From Novosphingobium sp. MW5 (lineage in GTDB: Bacteria; Pseudomonadota; Alphaproteobacteria; Sphingomonadales; Sphingomonadaceae): a DNA stretch of 64,000 bases. The stretch is from positions 1,922,001 through 1,986,000 of the forward strand of contig JAPCWB010000001.1 of assembly GCA_025938935.1 (NCBI GenBank), written 5' to 3'. A model generated the notes under the pieces. The model was given only the letters and a program-made list of their open reading frames with translations, ran no database searches and was not told the origin of the DNA. The translations under genes and the position numbers were made by a program. Below, one piece after another: positions 9,231 through 16,398 of this stretch. How positions within the stretch are numbered: the first letter of the stretch is position 1; each line of letters opens with the position of its first letter.

Positions 9231-11753
9231 TCAAAGCTCGCGCAGCGCCTGCGAAGGGCGGGTGCGCAGGACCGGCAGCGATGCGGCCATGGCAAAGCCC
9301 AGCACCAGCGCGAGGCCCGCGCCCAGTACGGCGAACACTTCCAGCCAGTCGGGCAGCCAGTCGAATTCGAACATCTTGGTGATGACGAGCCACGCCACGC
9401 CCGTTCCAAGACCAAGCGAGACCAGTGCCAGCACCAGCGCCAGCAAGCCATATTCGCCCAGCTGCACCAGCAGCAATTGCCGCCGGCTCGCGCCCAGCAC
9501 GCGCAGGATGACGCTGTCATAGGTCCGCGCCGCCCGGGCCGCGGCAATCGCGCCCAGCAGCACGGCGATGCCTGCCAGCACTGCCACGGAGGCTGCGGCA
9601 AGGATGGCAAGGCTCATTTGCGAGAGCAGGTCACGCGCCTGCCGCAGCATCGGGCCGGTCTCTATCACCGAGCTAGAGGGGAAAGCCTGCGCGAGCTGGC
9701 GCAGAAGGGTGGCCGGCGGCGCGCCGTTCTCGACATCCACCGTCGCGGCAAAATTGTGCGGGGCATCGCGCAGGGCGTTGGGCGAAAAGACGAGGAAATA
9801 GTTGAAGCCCATCGTTGCCCAGTCGATCCGGCGCAAGCTGGCGATGGTAACGTCGCGTTCGACGCCCAGCACGCTGACGGCAAGCGTATCACCCACCTTC
9901 AACCCTGCAGCCTGCGCGATTTCGGCGTCGATCGACACCAGCGGCGGCCCGGCATAGTCCTTCGGCCACCATTTGCCTTCGACCAGCGTGTTGCCCTCTG
10001 GCACTTCGTCGGCATAGGTCAGCCCGCGCTCGCCGCGCAGCGGGCCTGCGCCTTCGGGCAGTTCTTTCAGATCGGCAATGCGCGTCATCGCGCCGGGGCG
10101 GCCATAGGCAAGCACCGCGCCGCGCAGGGCAGGGACCGTGCGCACTTCGGCACCGGGGGCGAATTTTTGCACGGTCTCGCGGAACTTCGCCACGCCGTCC
10201 TTGGGCACGTCGAGCACGAAATAGTCCGGTGCCTTTTGCGGCACTCTGGCGGAAATATTGGCATCGAGGCTGCTGGAAATCGCCGCCAGCAGGACGAAGG
10301 CGGACAGGCCAAAGCCCAGCGCGGTAACCAGCGCGCCGGTCTGCGCGCCGGGGCGGTAAAGGTTTGCCATGGCCGTGCGCAGCAGCGGGTTCGCCGGGCG
10401 GGGAAGGCGAGCAACGGCGGCGCGGATGCCCCAGCCCAGCAGCCCGAGCAGCAGCAGCAGGGCCGCGGACCCGCCAAGGAAGGTTGCCGTCACCACCGGC
10501 TGCGCGGCGCTCAGCATGGCCGTTGCCACAATCAGCGTCAGGCCAAGGCCAACCGGCCAGGCGGCGCGCTTCCACTCGCTGCCCAGCGGGGAAACCCGTG
10601 CGCGCAGCAGGGCCATGGCCGGAAAGGCACGGGCGCGGGCGAGCGGCACGGAGGTAAAGACCAGCGCCACCAGCAGGCCGTAGAGCGCCGCGCGCAGCAG
10701 GGCGAGCGGTTCGACCGGGAAGCCCTCCGGCACCGGCAGCAGTCCGCTCAGCGCATTGGTGAGCAGGGGGGTGACGAGCACGCCCGCCACCAGTCCCGCG
10801 ACGGTTCCGACCAGCGCCACGGCGGCCACCTGCAACAGCGTGATGCGGGCGATGTCGCTGCTCGTCGCGCCCACGGCCTTCAGCGCCGCGATCGAGCCGC
10901 GCTTGCTGTCCAGCCATGAGGATACGCCGCCGCCAATGCCGATCCCGGCAATGGTCAGGGCAGCCAGACCGACGAGGACGAGGAATTCGCCCAGCCGGTC
11001 GATGAAGCGTTCCGTCCCCGGCGATGCGCGGTCGCGCGTGCGCAGTTCGAAGCCGGCGGTGGGGAATTGGCGCTTCAGCTCGTCGACCACAGGCGCGGTT
11101 TCGCGCCCGTCCGGCAAGGCCACCCGCGCCTTGGTGCGGTACATCGCGCCGGGCTGGATCAAGCCCGCCTTGAACGGCACGTCCTCTCGAACAATGACGG
11201 GCGGGGCAAAGCCCATGCCTTCGCCGAGCCGGTCGGGCTCGTCAGCTATCACGCCTGCCACTGTCAGCTTCAGCGGGCCGAGCGTGAGCACGCCGCCCTT
11301 GTCCACGCCCAGCCGCGCGGCAACGCCCTCACCGATCCACGCCGCGCCCTCGGGCGGCTGGCCGACCTTGCGCCCGTCCTTCAGCGTCAGGCGGCCATAT
11401 AGCGGCCAGTTGGCGTCGATCGCCTTCAGCTCCACCGGGGCGACGGCCTCGCCATAGCTGACCATCGCCTGAGTCCGGGTGCCGCTGGTGACCTTGCCCA
11501 GCTTGCCGAGAGCGGTCTGTTCGGCATCGCTAAGCCCGCGCTGCCAGACCGCGACCTGCACATCACCGCCCAGGATCGCCTGCCCGCGCGTTTCCAGCTC
11601 GCGCTCGATGGCGCGTGTCAGGGTGCCGATCGCTGCCGGGGCGCCGACGCCGAGGAACAGGCAGACCAGCAGCAGCCGCAGTCCCTTGAACCGGGCAGAC
11701 AGGTCACGCCGGGCGATGCGCCAGGCGGTTGAAAGGGGAAGGGTGGCGCTCAC
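9231..11753 (-). CDS. ybbP: ABC transporter permease, FtsX/MacB type (YbbP family)
   Basis: An 840-residue permease. After a cytoplasmic start (TAWRIARRDLSARFKG) comes a first helix, a large periplasmic domain, and two FtsX-type helix bundles. These lie around residues 250-420 (FLVLVGLAALTIAGIGIGGGV; LVGTVAGLVAGVLVTPLL) and at the C-terminus (SLAILAAASVAVLAGIAVLLG; LLALVLALVSLGLGTGVAW). The order tesA / ybbA-ybbP is the same as in E. coli, where this complex is thought to work in lipid or lipoprotein traffic; its substrate is unproven. The gene overlaps the ATPase gene by four bases. Confidence 0.9.
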   Translation of the reverse strand: MSATLPLSTAWRIARRDLSARFKGLRLLLVCLFLGVGAPAAIGTLTRAIERELETRGQAILGGDVQVAVWQRGLSDAEQTALGKLGKVTSGTRTQAMVSYGEAVAPVELKAIDANWPLYGRLTLKDGRKVGQPPEGAAWIGEGVAARLGVDKGGVLTLGPLKLTVAGVIADEPDRLGEGMGFAPPVIVREDVPFKAGLIQPGAMYRTKARVALPDGRETAPVVDELKRQFPTAGFELRTRDRASPGTERFIDRLGEFLVLVGLAALTIAGIGIGGGVSSWLDSKRGSIAALKAVGATSSDIARITLLQVAAVALVGTVAGLVAGVLVTPLLTNALSGLLPVPEGFPVEPLALLRAALYGLLVALVFTSVPLARARAFPAMALLRARVSPLGSEWKRAAWPVGLGLTLIVATAMLSAAQPVVTATFLGGSAALLLLLGLLGWGIRAAVARLPRPANPLLRTAMANLYRPGAQTGALVTALGFGLSAFVLLAAISSSLDANISARVPQKAPDYFVLDVPKDGVAKFRETVQKFAPGAEVRTVPALRGAVLAYGRPGAMTRIADLKELPEGAGPLRGERGLTYADEVPEGNTLVEGKWWPKDYAGPPLVSIDAEIAQAAGLKVGDTLAVSVLGVERDVTIASLRRIDWATMGFNYFLVFSPNALRDAPHNFAATVDVENGAPPATLLRQLAQAFPSSSVIETGPMLRQARDLLSQMSLAILAAASVAVLAGIAVLLGAIAAARAARTYDSVILRVLGASRRQLLLVQLGEYGLLALVLALVSLGLGTGVAWLVITKMFEFDWLPDWLEVFAVLGAGLALVLGFAMAASLPVLRTRPSQALREL

Positions 11754-12439
11754 TTTGCCGCGGTATCGCTGACGATGCGGCCGTCGCCCAGCGTCACCAC
11801 GCGTTCGCAGCGCTCGGCCAGGTGTTCGTCATGGGTGATGATGATCAGCGTCGCCCCGGCCTCTGCCCGGCGGGCGAAGAGTAGGTCGACGATCCCCGCA
11901 CCGGTCGCGGCGTCAAGGTTGCCCGTGGGTTCATCGGCAAAGACCAGCGCCGGACGCGGGGCAAGCGCGCGGGCAATCGCCACGCGCTGCTGCTCGCCGC
12001 CCGAAAGCTGCGCCGGATAGTGATCGAGCCGGTGGCCAAGGCCGACTGCCTCAAGCTCCGCCGCGGCGCGCGCCCAGGCATCCTCCGCGCCCATCAGCTC
12101 GAGCGGGGTGGCGACATTTTCCTGCGCGGTCATGGTCGGCAGCAAGTGGAAGGCCTGAAGCACGACACCGATCCGGCCACGGCGAGCGAGGGCGAGACCG
12201 TCTTCGTCGAGCGAGGTGAAATCCTGCCCGGCAACGGTCAGCGAACCGCCCCCGGCGCGCTCCAGCCCGGTCAGGACGGCCATCAGCGAGCTCTTGCCCG
12301 AACCGGAAGGGCCGAGCAGCGCCAGCGTCTCGCCGCCAGCGACGGTGAGGTCGATGCCTTTCAGGATCTCGACCGAGCCGAGGGTGAGGGTGAGGCCGCG
12401 GGCTTCCACCGCGGATTGCGTCAGGTGGGGACTTGTCAC
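11750..12439 (-). CDS. ybbA: ABC transporter ATP-binding protein (YbbA family)
   Basis: A 229-residue ABC ATPase of the LolD/MacB class, partner of the permease it overlaps. Walker A is LLGPSGSGKSSL (near residue 42), the signature is LSGGEQQRVAIARAL, Walker B is ALVFADEPTGNLD, and the switch histidine lies in IIITHDEHL. The likely start is GTG 12439. It is divergent from the tesA-like esterase 45 bp away, the same arrangement as in enterobacteria. Confidence 0.93.
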   Translation of the reverse strand: MTSPHLTQSAVEARGLTLTLGSVEILKGIDLTVAGGETLALLGPSGSGKSSLMAVLTGLERAGGGSLTVAGQDFTSLDEDGLALARRGRIGVVLQAFHLLPTMTAQENVATPLELMGAEDAWARAAAELEAVGLGHRLDHYPAQLSGGEQQRVAIARALAPRPALVFADEPTGNLDAATGAGIVDLLFARRAEAGATLIIITHDEHLAERCERVVTLGDGRIVSDTAAK

Positions 12440-12484
12440 CGCGCTGCGATGGCATAGCTATGGCCTGCCTCGCAAGGAGTGAAA

Positions 12485-13180
12485 ATGTACAGGATTGTCA
12501 CAGGACTGGCTGCAACCGCGTTGCTCGCCGGTTGCAGCGCCGATGCACCCGCGCCCACGCCCAGCACTTCAGCCATTGCCGAACCGGCCAGCCCGCCGTC
12601 AGACCTGCCGCCGATCATGGGGCCGGAGAAGCGGATCCTTGCCGTGGGGGACAGCCTGTTCGCCGGATATGGCCTCAATCCGGGCGAGTCCTATCCCTCG
12701 CGGCTTGAAGCTGCGCTGCGGGCGAAGGGGATCAACGCCCGGGTGACCAATGCCGGGGTTTCCGGCGATACCTCCGCCGCTGGCGCGCAGCGCTTTGGAT
12801 TCGTGCTGGATTCGCAGAAGGTTAAGCCCGATCTCGTGATCATCGAATTCGGCGGGAACGATCTGCTGCGCGCCCTGCCGCCCGCCGAAACCCGCAAGAA
12901 CATCGATGCCATGCTGGCCGAAGCGAAGAAGCGCGGGCTGAAGGTCGTGCTGATGGGCATGCTGACCCCGCCCAACCTTGGTGCAGAGTTCAAGGGCCAG
13001 TTCGAGGCGATCTACCCTGAACTCGCCAAAAAGCATGGCGCGACGCTGGTGCCGTTCTTTCTCGATGGACTCGTCGGGCGGCCCGAGCTGATCCAGGACG
13101 ATCATGTCCACCCCAATGCCAAGGGCGTGGAGGAAGTGGTCAAGCGGACGGCGGGGACAGTGGCCTCGGCGATCGAATAG
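12485..13180 (+). CDS. tesA: SGNH/GDSL arylesterase / thioesterase I lipoprotein (TesA-like)
   Basis: A 231-residue SGNH hydrolase. Block I is AVGDSLFAGYG with the catalytic Ser, block II contains NAGVSGDTSAAG, block III is FGGNDLLR, and block V contains the catalytic Asp-His pair DDHVHPNAKG. It hydrolyses short acyl esters and thioesters in the periplasm. Unlike E. coli TesA it has a lipobox (LLAGC, Cys near residue 17), so it is probably membrane-anchored. ATG 12485 is preferred over GTG 12479 because AAGGAG (12474-12479) then has proper spacing. It is convergent with recF with no gap. Confidence 0.9.
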   Translation: MYRIVTGLAATALLAGCSADAPAPTPSTSAIAEPASPPSDLPPIMGPEKRILAVGDSLFAGYGLNPGESYPSRLEAALRAKGINARVTNAGVSGDTSAAGAQRFGFVLDSQKVKPDLVIIEFGGNDLLRALPPAETRKNIDAMLAEAKKRGLKVVLMGMLTPPNLGAEFKGQFEAIYPELAKKHGATLVPFFLDGLVGRPELIQDDHVHPNAKGVEEVVKRTAGTVASAIE

Positions 13181-14263
13181 TCAGCCGATCCGCTCCACGG
13201 TTCCGCCCGAAACGCGCCACACGGCGGCTTCCGCCATGATGGCTTCGAAGGGGGCGGTCTCGGTGCCGGTCAGCCAGACCTGCGCGGTTCCGGCCCTGAG
13301 ACGGTCAAACAGGGCCTCGCGCCGCAGCGGATCGAGGTGGGCGGCTACCTCGTCGAGCAGCAGCACGCCCGGGCGCTCGTCGTCTAGCAGGCCGGCATGG
13401 GCGAGTGTAATGGCGATCAGCATCGCCTTCTGCTCGCCGGTTGAGCAATCGGCGGCGGGCTGGTCCTTGCCTACCATGGTGACGGCAAGCTCATCGCGGT
13501 GCGGGCCGATCAGGGTGCGCTGTGCCGCCCGGTCTCGGCGGCGACCTTCTGCGAGCGCGGTGGCGAGTGCGCCGACCTCAAGTGGCCCTCCGGGCTGGTA
13601 GGAAAGGGCAGGGCGGGCGAACGGGGCATCCGGCAGCGCGGCGAGGGCGAGCGAGAGCCTCTCTACCAGCCGCGACCGTGCCTGCGCGACTTGCGCTCCG
13701 CTTTCTGCGATCTGGCTCTCGAGCGCCGCCAGCCATGATGGATCGGGCTCGATCTCGCCCCCGAGGAGCCGGTTGCGTTCGCGCAGGGCATTGTCAAGCC
13801 GCGCGGAATTGCGTGCGTGGCCAGGCTCCAGCGCGAGTACCAGCCGGTCAAGGAAGCGCCGCCTTGCAGAGGGGCCCTCTGCGAAAAGGCGGTCCATTGC
13901 CGGTGTCAGCCAGCCGATCGCCAGCCATTCGGAGAGCGAGTTCGCAGGAACGTCCGCTCCTTCGACCTGCACTACCCGCCGTGTCGGCCGCTCTGCCTGC
14001 GTGCCGGTGCCAAGCCGCACCGGCCCAGCGCTCGCCGAAAGGTCGGCGCTGATGGCAAAACCGCCTGCTCCGTCCTTGGCCGCCATGTCAGGCAGCGCGG
14101 CCCGGCGCAGGCCGCGGCCGGGGGCGAGTAGGCTGATCGCTTCCAGCACGTTGGTCTTGCCCGCGCCGTTTTCGCCCACCAGCAGGTTGAAGTGCCGCGC
14201 GCCGTCGATCCGGGTTTCGGCATGGTTGCGAAAGCTGGAAAGGGAAAGGCGGTTGAGCGTCAT
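13181..14263 (-). CDS. recF: DNA replication and repair protein RecF
   Basis: A 360-residue RecF. It has an N-terminal LTLNRLSLSSFRNH segment typical of the family, Walker A GENGAGKTNVLEAIS (near residue 30), the signature STGEQKAMLIAITLAHA and Walker B VLLLDEVAAHLD. It binds ssDNA-dsDNA junctions and helps RecOR load RecA at gaps. It is not next to dnaA or dnaN here, so it is a stand-alone gene as in many alphaproteobacteria. Confidence 0.96.
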   Translation of the reverse strand: MTLNRLSLSSFRNHAETRIDGARHFNLLVGENGAGKTNVLEAISLLAPGRGLRRAALPDMAAKDGAGGFAISADLSASAGPVRLGTGTQAERPTRRVVQVEGADVPANSLSEWLAIGWLTPAMDRLFAEGPSARRRFLDRLVLALEPGHARNSARLDNALRERNRLLGGEIEPDPSWLAALESQIAESGAQVAQARSRLVERLSLALAALPDAPFARPALSYQPGGPLEVGALATALAEGRRRDRAAQRTLIGPHRDELAVTMVGKDQPAADCSTGEQKAMLIAITLAHAGLLDDERPGVLLLDEVAAHLDPLRREALFDRLRAGTAQVWLTGTETAPFEAIMAEAAVWRVSGGTVERIG

Positions 14264-14389
14264 GGTGTGCCGACAGCCCTAGCCACGCCGCCGCGCCTGC
14301 ACCACGAAAAACGCTGATCCTGAAAATTGGGAAAAAATCCCATTCATTTGGAATTCATCTCTGTTGCAAAGTGTATCTTTCCGGCGAAC

Positions 14390-14405
14390 TGGCGGTTTTT
14401 AGCCA
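14390..14405 (+). promoter_or_regulatory. Candidate activator site upstream of sigma-54 promoter (pspC2 operon)
   Basis: TGGCGGTTTTTAGCCA is an imperfect inverted repeat that begins 27 bp before the TGGCAC of the promoter at 14417. A similar element sits 27-28 bp before the other two sigma-54 promoters in the window. A PspF site is the obvious guess, but it is closer to the promoter than classical enhancer sites. Confidence 0.45.
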
Positions 14406-14416
14406 TTTTCGCGATT

Positions 14417-14432
14417 TGGCACGGCTCCTGCA
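14417..14432 (+). promoter_or_regulatory. Sigma-54 promoter of the 49-aa peptide / PspC operon
   Basis: TGGCAC-GGCTC-CTGCA matches the -24/-12 consensus (TGGCAC-N5-TTGCA) except for one C. The start point would be near 14443, 44 bases before ATG 14487. It is correctly oriented and lies in a 223-bp gene-free stretch after recF. Confidence 0.75.
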
Positions 14433-14486
14433 AATACCTTGGCATCGGCGGAACACCCGCCCCACCATTTGAAAAGGAACCGAGAA

Positions 14487-14636
14487 ATGACCGCAACCAA
14501 CTCTTTCAGCAGCCGCCTCGCAGCCGCAGCCAGCGCCCTTATGCTTTCGCTGGTGCTCTTCACCAACACCGTGTCCACCCCCGCTGACGTCACCAACGTG
14601 AACCTCGCCAGCGCCTATGTCGGAGCAGTCGCATGA
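14487..14636 (+). CDS. 49-residue membrane or exported peptide, first gene of pspC2 operon
   Basis: A small protein (MTATNSFSSRLAAAASALML...) with one hydrophobic helix (ALMLSLVLFTNTV) and a mildly hydrophobic tail (NVNLASAYVGAVA). AAGGAAC lies seven bases upstream of the ATG. Its stop overlaps the start of the PspC gene (ATGA), so the two are translationally coupled, and both follow the sigma-54 promoter at 14417. I do not recognise the family. A role in the envelope-stress response is inferred only from context. Confidence 0.7.
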   Translation: MTATNSFSSRLAAAASALMLSLVLFTNTVSTPADVTNVNLASAYVGAVA

Positions 14637-14839
14637 ACCAGATTGGCCACAACTCGAACGGCAAGCCCGGTTTCCGCCTGAACAAGTCGCGCGGCAAGAT
14701 CATGGGCGTCTCGGCCGGCATGGCCGACTACTTCGGGATCGACGTAACGCTGGTCCGCGTGGGCTGGGTCGTAGGCACCCTGCTCGGCTTCGGATCGCTG
14801 ATCCTGATCTACCTGGCGATCGGCCTCATCGCAGACTGA
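14633..14839 (+). CDS. PspC-domain membrane protein (second copy)
   Basis: A 68-residue single PspC domain: LNKSRGKIMGVSAGMADYFGIDVTLVRVGWVV followed by a hydrophobic segment GTLLGFGSLILIYLAIGLIA. The R-G-K-I-x-G-V-x-x-G-x-A-D-Y core is the same as in the larger PspC at 30149-30526. It lacks the long cytoplasmic tail of that protein. PspC proteins sense membrane stress or bind PspA/PspB. Here it is driven by a sigma-54 promoter far from the main psp operon. Confidence 0.88.
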   Translation: MNQIGHNSNGKPGFRLNKSRGKIMGVSAGMADYFGIDVTLVRVGWVVGTLLGFGSLILIYLAIGLIAD

Positions 14840-14855
14840 GAGGCCATCCGCGGTG

Positions 14856-14881
14856 AGGCCCCGTCCGGTGTGACGGGGCCT
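14856..14881 (+). terminator. Hairpin after pspC2
   Basis: AGGCCCCGTC pairs perfectly with GACGGGGCCT around a six-base loop. There is no long T run, so its efficiency is uncertain; it overlaps the stop of the convergent transporter gene. Confidence 0.6.
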
Positions 14882-15602
14882 AAACCGCATCCGCCTTGGC
14901 GAAAGGTGAGAAATCGGTGTCTTCGTCGAATACGTCGACACCCTCGCGCGCCTTGAACCAGGCGACGACCGCATAGGTCACCGGGGTCAACAAGGCCTCC
15001 CACAGCACTTTCAGCAGCCAGTTGGTGATCATTACGGTCAGCACCTGCTCATTCGACCAGGTTCCCAGGAACGCAACGGGGTAGAAGATTAGGCTGTCCA
15101 CAGCCTGCCCAAAGACTGTCGAACCGATCGTGCGGCTCCACAGGTGCTTGCCGCCCGTCCACACCTTCATCCGTGCCAGCACGAAGGAATTGACGAATTC
15201 GCCCGCCCAGAAGGCAAGGACCGAAGCAAGGACGATGCGCCAGGTGCTGCCGAACACGCTTTCGTAAGCTGCCTGTCCGTCCCAGCCCTCGGCCGGGGGC
15301 ATCTTGACCACGATGAAGCTCATGAAGGCCATGAAAATCAGTGCGGCAAAGCCCATCCACACGCAGCGGCGGGCATTGGCATAGCCGTAGACCTCGGTCA
15401 GAACGTCGCCAATCACGTATGACAGCGGGAAGAACAGGATGCCCGCGCCGAAGGTATAGCCCTCTATCGTCGCCAGCTTGCTCGCCCCGATCAGGTTCGA
15501 CAGCAGCAGGATCGCCACGAATGCGGCCATGACATAGTCGAAATAGCGGAAGTGGCGGCGGGCACCGGCCATGCCGTCGATGCGGGAAAGGGCTTTGTCC
15601 AT
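14880..15602 (-). CDS. yhhQ: Queuosine precursor transporter (YhhQ/VUT family, DUF165)
   Basis: A polytopic membrane protein of about 240 residues and six helices. Family marks are ASKLATIEGYTFGAGILFFPLSYVIGDVLTEVYGY and WAGEFVNSFVLARMK...TIGSTVFGQAVDSLIF. These proteins import the queuosine precursors preQ0/preQ1 used in tRNA anticodon modification. The preferred start is ATG 15602 (MDKALSRIDG); an upstream start at 15635 would add 11 residues without support. It is a single gene between the pspC2 operon and tRNA-Arg. Confidence 0.9.
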   Translation of the reverse strand: MDKALSRIDGMAGARRHFRYFDYVMAAFVAILLLSNLIGASKLATIEGYTFGAGILFFPLSYVIGDVLTEVYGYANARRCVWMGFAALIFMAFMSFIVVKMPPAEGWDGQAAYESVFGSTWRIVLASVLAFWAGEFVNSFVLARMKVWTGGKHLWSRTIGSTVFGQAVDSLIFYPVAFLGTWSNEQVLTVMITNWLLKVLWEALLTPVTYAVVAWFKAREGVDVFDEDTDFSPFAKADAV

Positions 15603-15660
15603 ATCGAAGCCTAACCCGGTTTGCGCCGCCGTCAAACCCTGACTATGGGGTGTGAGGCGC

Positions 15661-15737
15661 GCGCCCGTAGCTCATCTGGATAGAGCGCGAGACTTCTAAT
15701 CTTGAGGCAGCAGGTTCGAGTCCTGCCGGGCGCGCCA
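15661..15737 (+). tRNA. tRNA-Arg (anticodon TCT)
   Basis: A full 77-base cloverleaf. Acceptor GCGCCCG pairs with CGGGCGC (15727-15733), the anticodon loop is CTTCTAA with TCT at 34-36, the T arm is GCAGG-TTCGAGT-CCTGC, and the CCA end is encoded. Its last 19 bases plus the next four recur at 15844-15866. Confidence 0.96.
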
Positions 15738-15741
15738 ATCC
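15719..15741 (+). repeat. 23-bp direct repeat, copy 1 (tRNA-Arg 3' end)
   Basis: AGTCCTGCCGGGCGCGCCAATCC-type 23-bp stretch covering the T-arm/acceptor end and CCA of tRNA-Arg and four flanking bases. An exact second copy begins 125 bp later. This is the usual place and form of a tRNA attachment core. Confidence 0.85.
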
Positions 15742-15843
15742 GCCGGCCCCATCGGGGGTGGGGGATTGGAGGGTTCTCAAGGAGCGAAACTTTTCGGAGT
15801 CGGAGCGCCTTTGGCGCGGAGACGAGGCGGCGCAGCCGCCGAC

Positions 15844-15866
15844 AGTCCTGCCGGGCGCGCCAATCC
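15844..15866 (+). repeat. 23-bp direct repeat, copy 2 (possible att scar)
   Basis: Exact copy of the tRNA-Arg 3' end with no tRNA body in front of it. The 102 bp between the copies hold no gene, only GC-rich short palindromes (GCGCCTTTGGCGC; GGCGGCGCAGCCGCC). It may be the remnant of an excised element or of a lost second tRNA. Confidence 0.8.
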
Positions 15867-15936
15867 CCTTGAATATGGCAATGGACCTCGCCACGCGAAG
15901 CGCTAGCCTGCGCGAAACTGCCGAAAGGTTTGCTCC

Positions 15937-16344
15937 ATGCGTCTGATCCTGCCTCTTCTTGTCACCGCGCTGATTTCGCCAACAGTCATGGCGGCACCCG
16001 CCGCCGGTCCGGCACCGCGCGCGGTAAAGGTCGGCGGAGATGCGGATTACGATGCCTGTGGAAGTGTTCACAAGGTCGTCGGCCTCAAGAAGAACGGCGA
16101 CAATTTCCTCTCGGTTCGCGCCTCGCCATCGGTGAAAGGGCGTGAGCTCGATCGCCTGCGCATGGGCCGCATGGTCTGGTCCTGCGATTCGACCGAGGAA
16201 GGCGATTGGATCGGCGTCGTTTACGAAAGACGGCCCGGACAAGATTGCGGCGTCGGCACGCCGATAGCCAAGCGCCGCGCCTATTCCGGCCCCTGCGCGA
16301 GCGGCTGGGTTTCCGGTCGGTTCCTCGAAATCGTGGCCGGCTGA
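15937..16344 (+). CDS. Secreted SH3-like domain protein
   Basis: A 135-residue protein with a signal peptide (MRLILPLLVTALISPTVMA) and one bacterial SH3-type domain. The domain carries the family pattern NFLSVRASPSVKGRELDRLRMGRMVWSCDSTEEGDWIGVVY and closes CASGWVSGRFLEIV. Four Cys residues suggest disulphides in the periplasm. Such domains bind peptidoglycan or proteins; there is no enzymatic motif. It follows tRNA-Arg and the repeat and ends at a hairpin. Confidence 0.8.
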   Translation: MRLILPLLVTALISPTVMAAPAAGPAPRAVKVGGDADYDACGSVHKVVGLKKNGDNFLSVRASPSVKGRELDRLRMGRMVWSCDSTEEGDWIGVVYERRPGQDCGVGTPIAKRRAYSGPCASGWVSGRFLEIVAG

Positions 16345-16350
16345 TACGAA

Positions 16351-16380
16351 AAGGCCGCCGAGGTTTCCCCCGGCGGCCAT
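16351..16380. terminator. Bidirectional terminator
   Basis: GGCCGCCG (16353-16360) pairs with CGGCGGCC (16371-16378) between convergent genes; AAAA on the left and ATTTCC on the right. Confidence 0.7.
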
Positions 16381-16398
16381 TTCCTCACCTCGCAGAGA

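Noticed and set aside
9183..10919. 578-codon open frame antisense to the ybbP permease
   Set aside because: Gln/Arg/Gly/His-rich product with no domain; the opposite strand encodes a clear FtsX-type permease.
13181..14263. recF as a marker of the replication origin
   Set aside because: No dnaA, dnaN or gyrB nearby and no DnaA-box cluster seen; recF is often isolated in alphaproteobacteria.
16351..16380. Possible riboswitch in front of the TonB receptor at 16399-19452
   Set aside because: The hairpin lies at the 3' end of that gene between convergent stops, so it is a terminator; no riboswitch-like fold was seen in its true leader (19453-19629).
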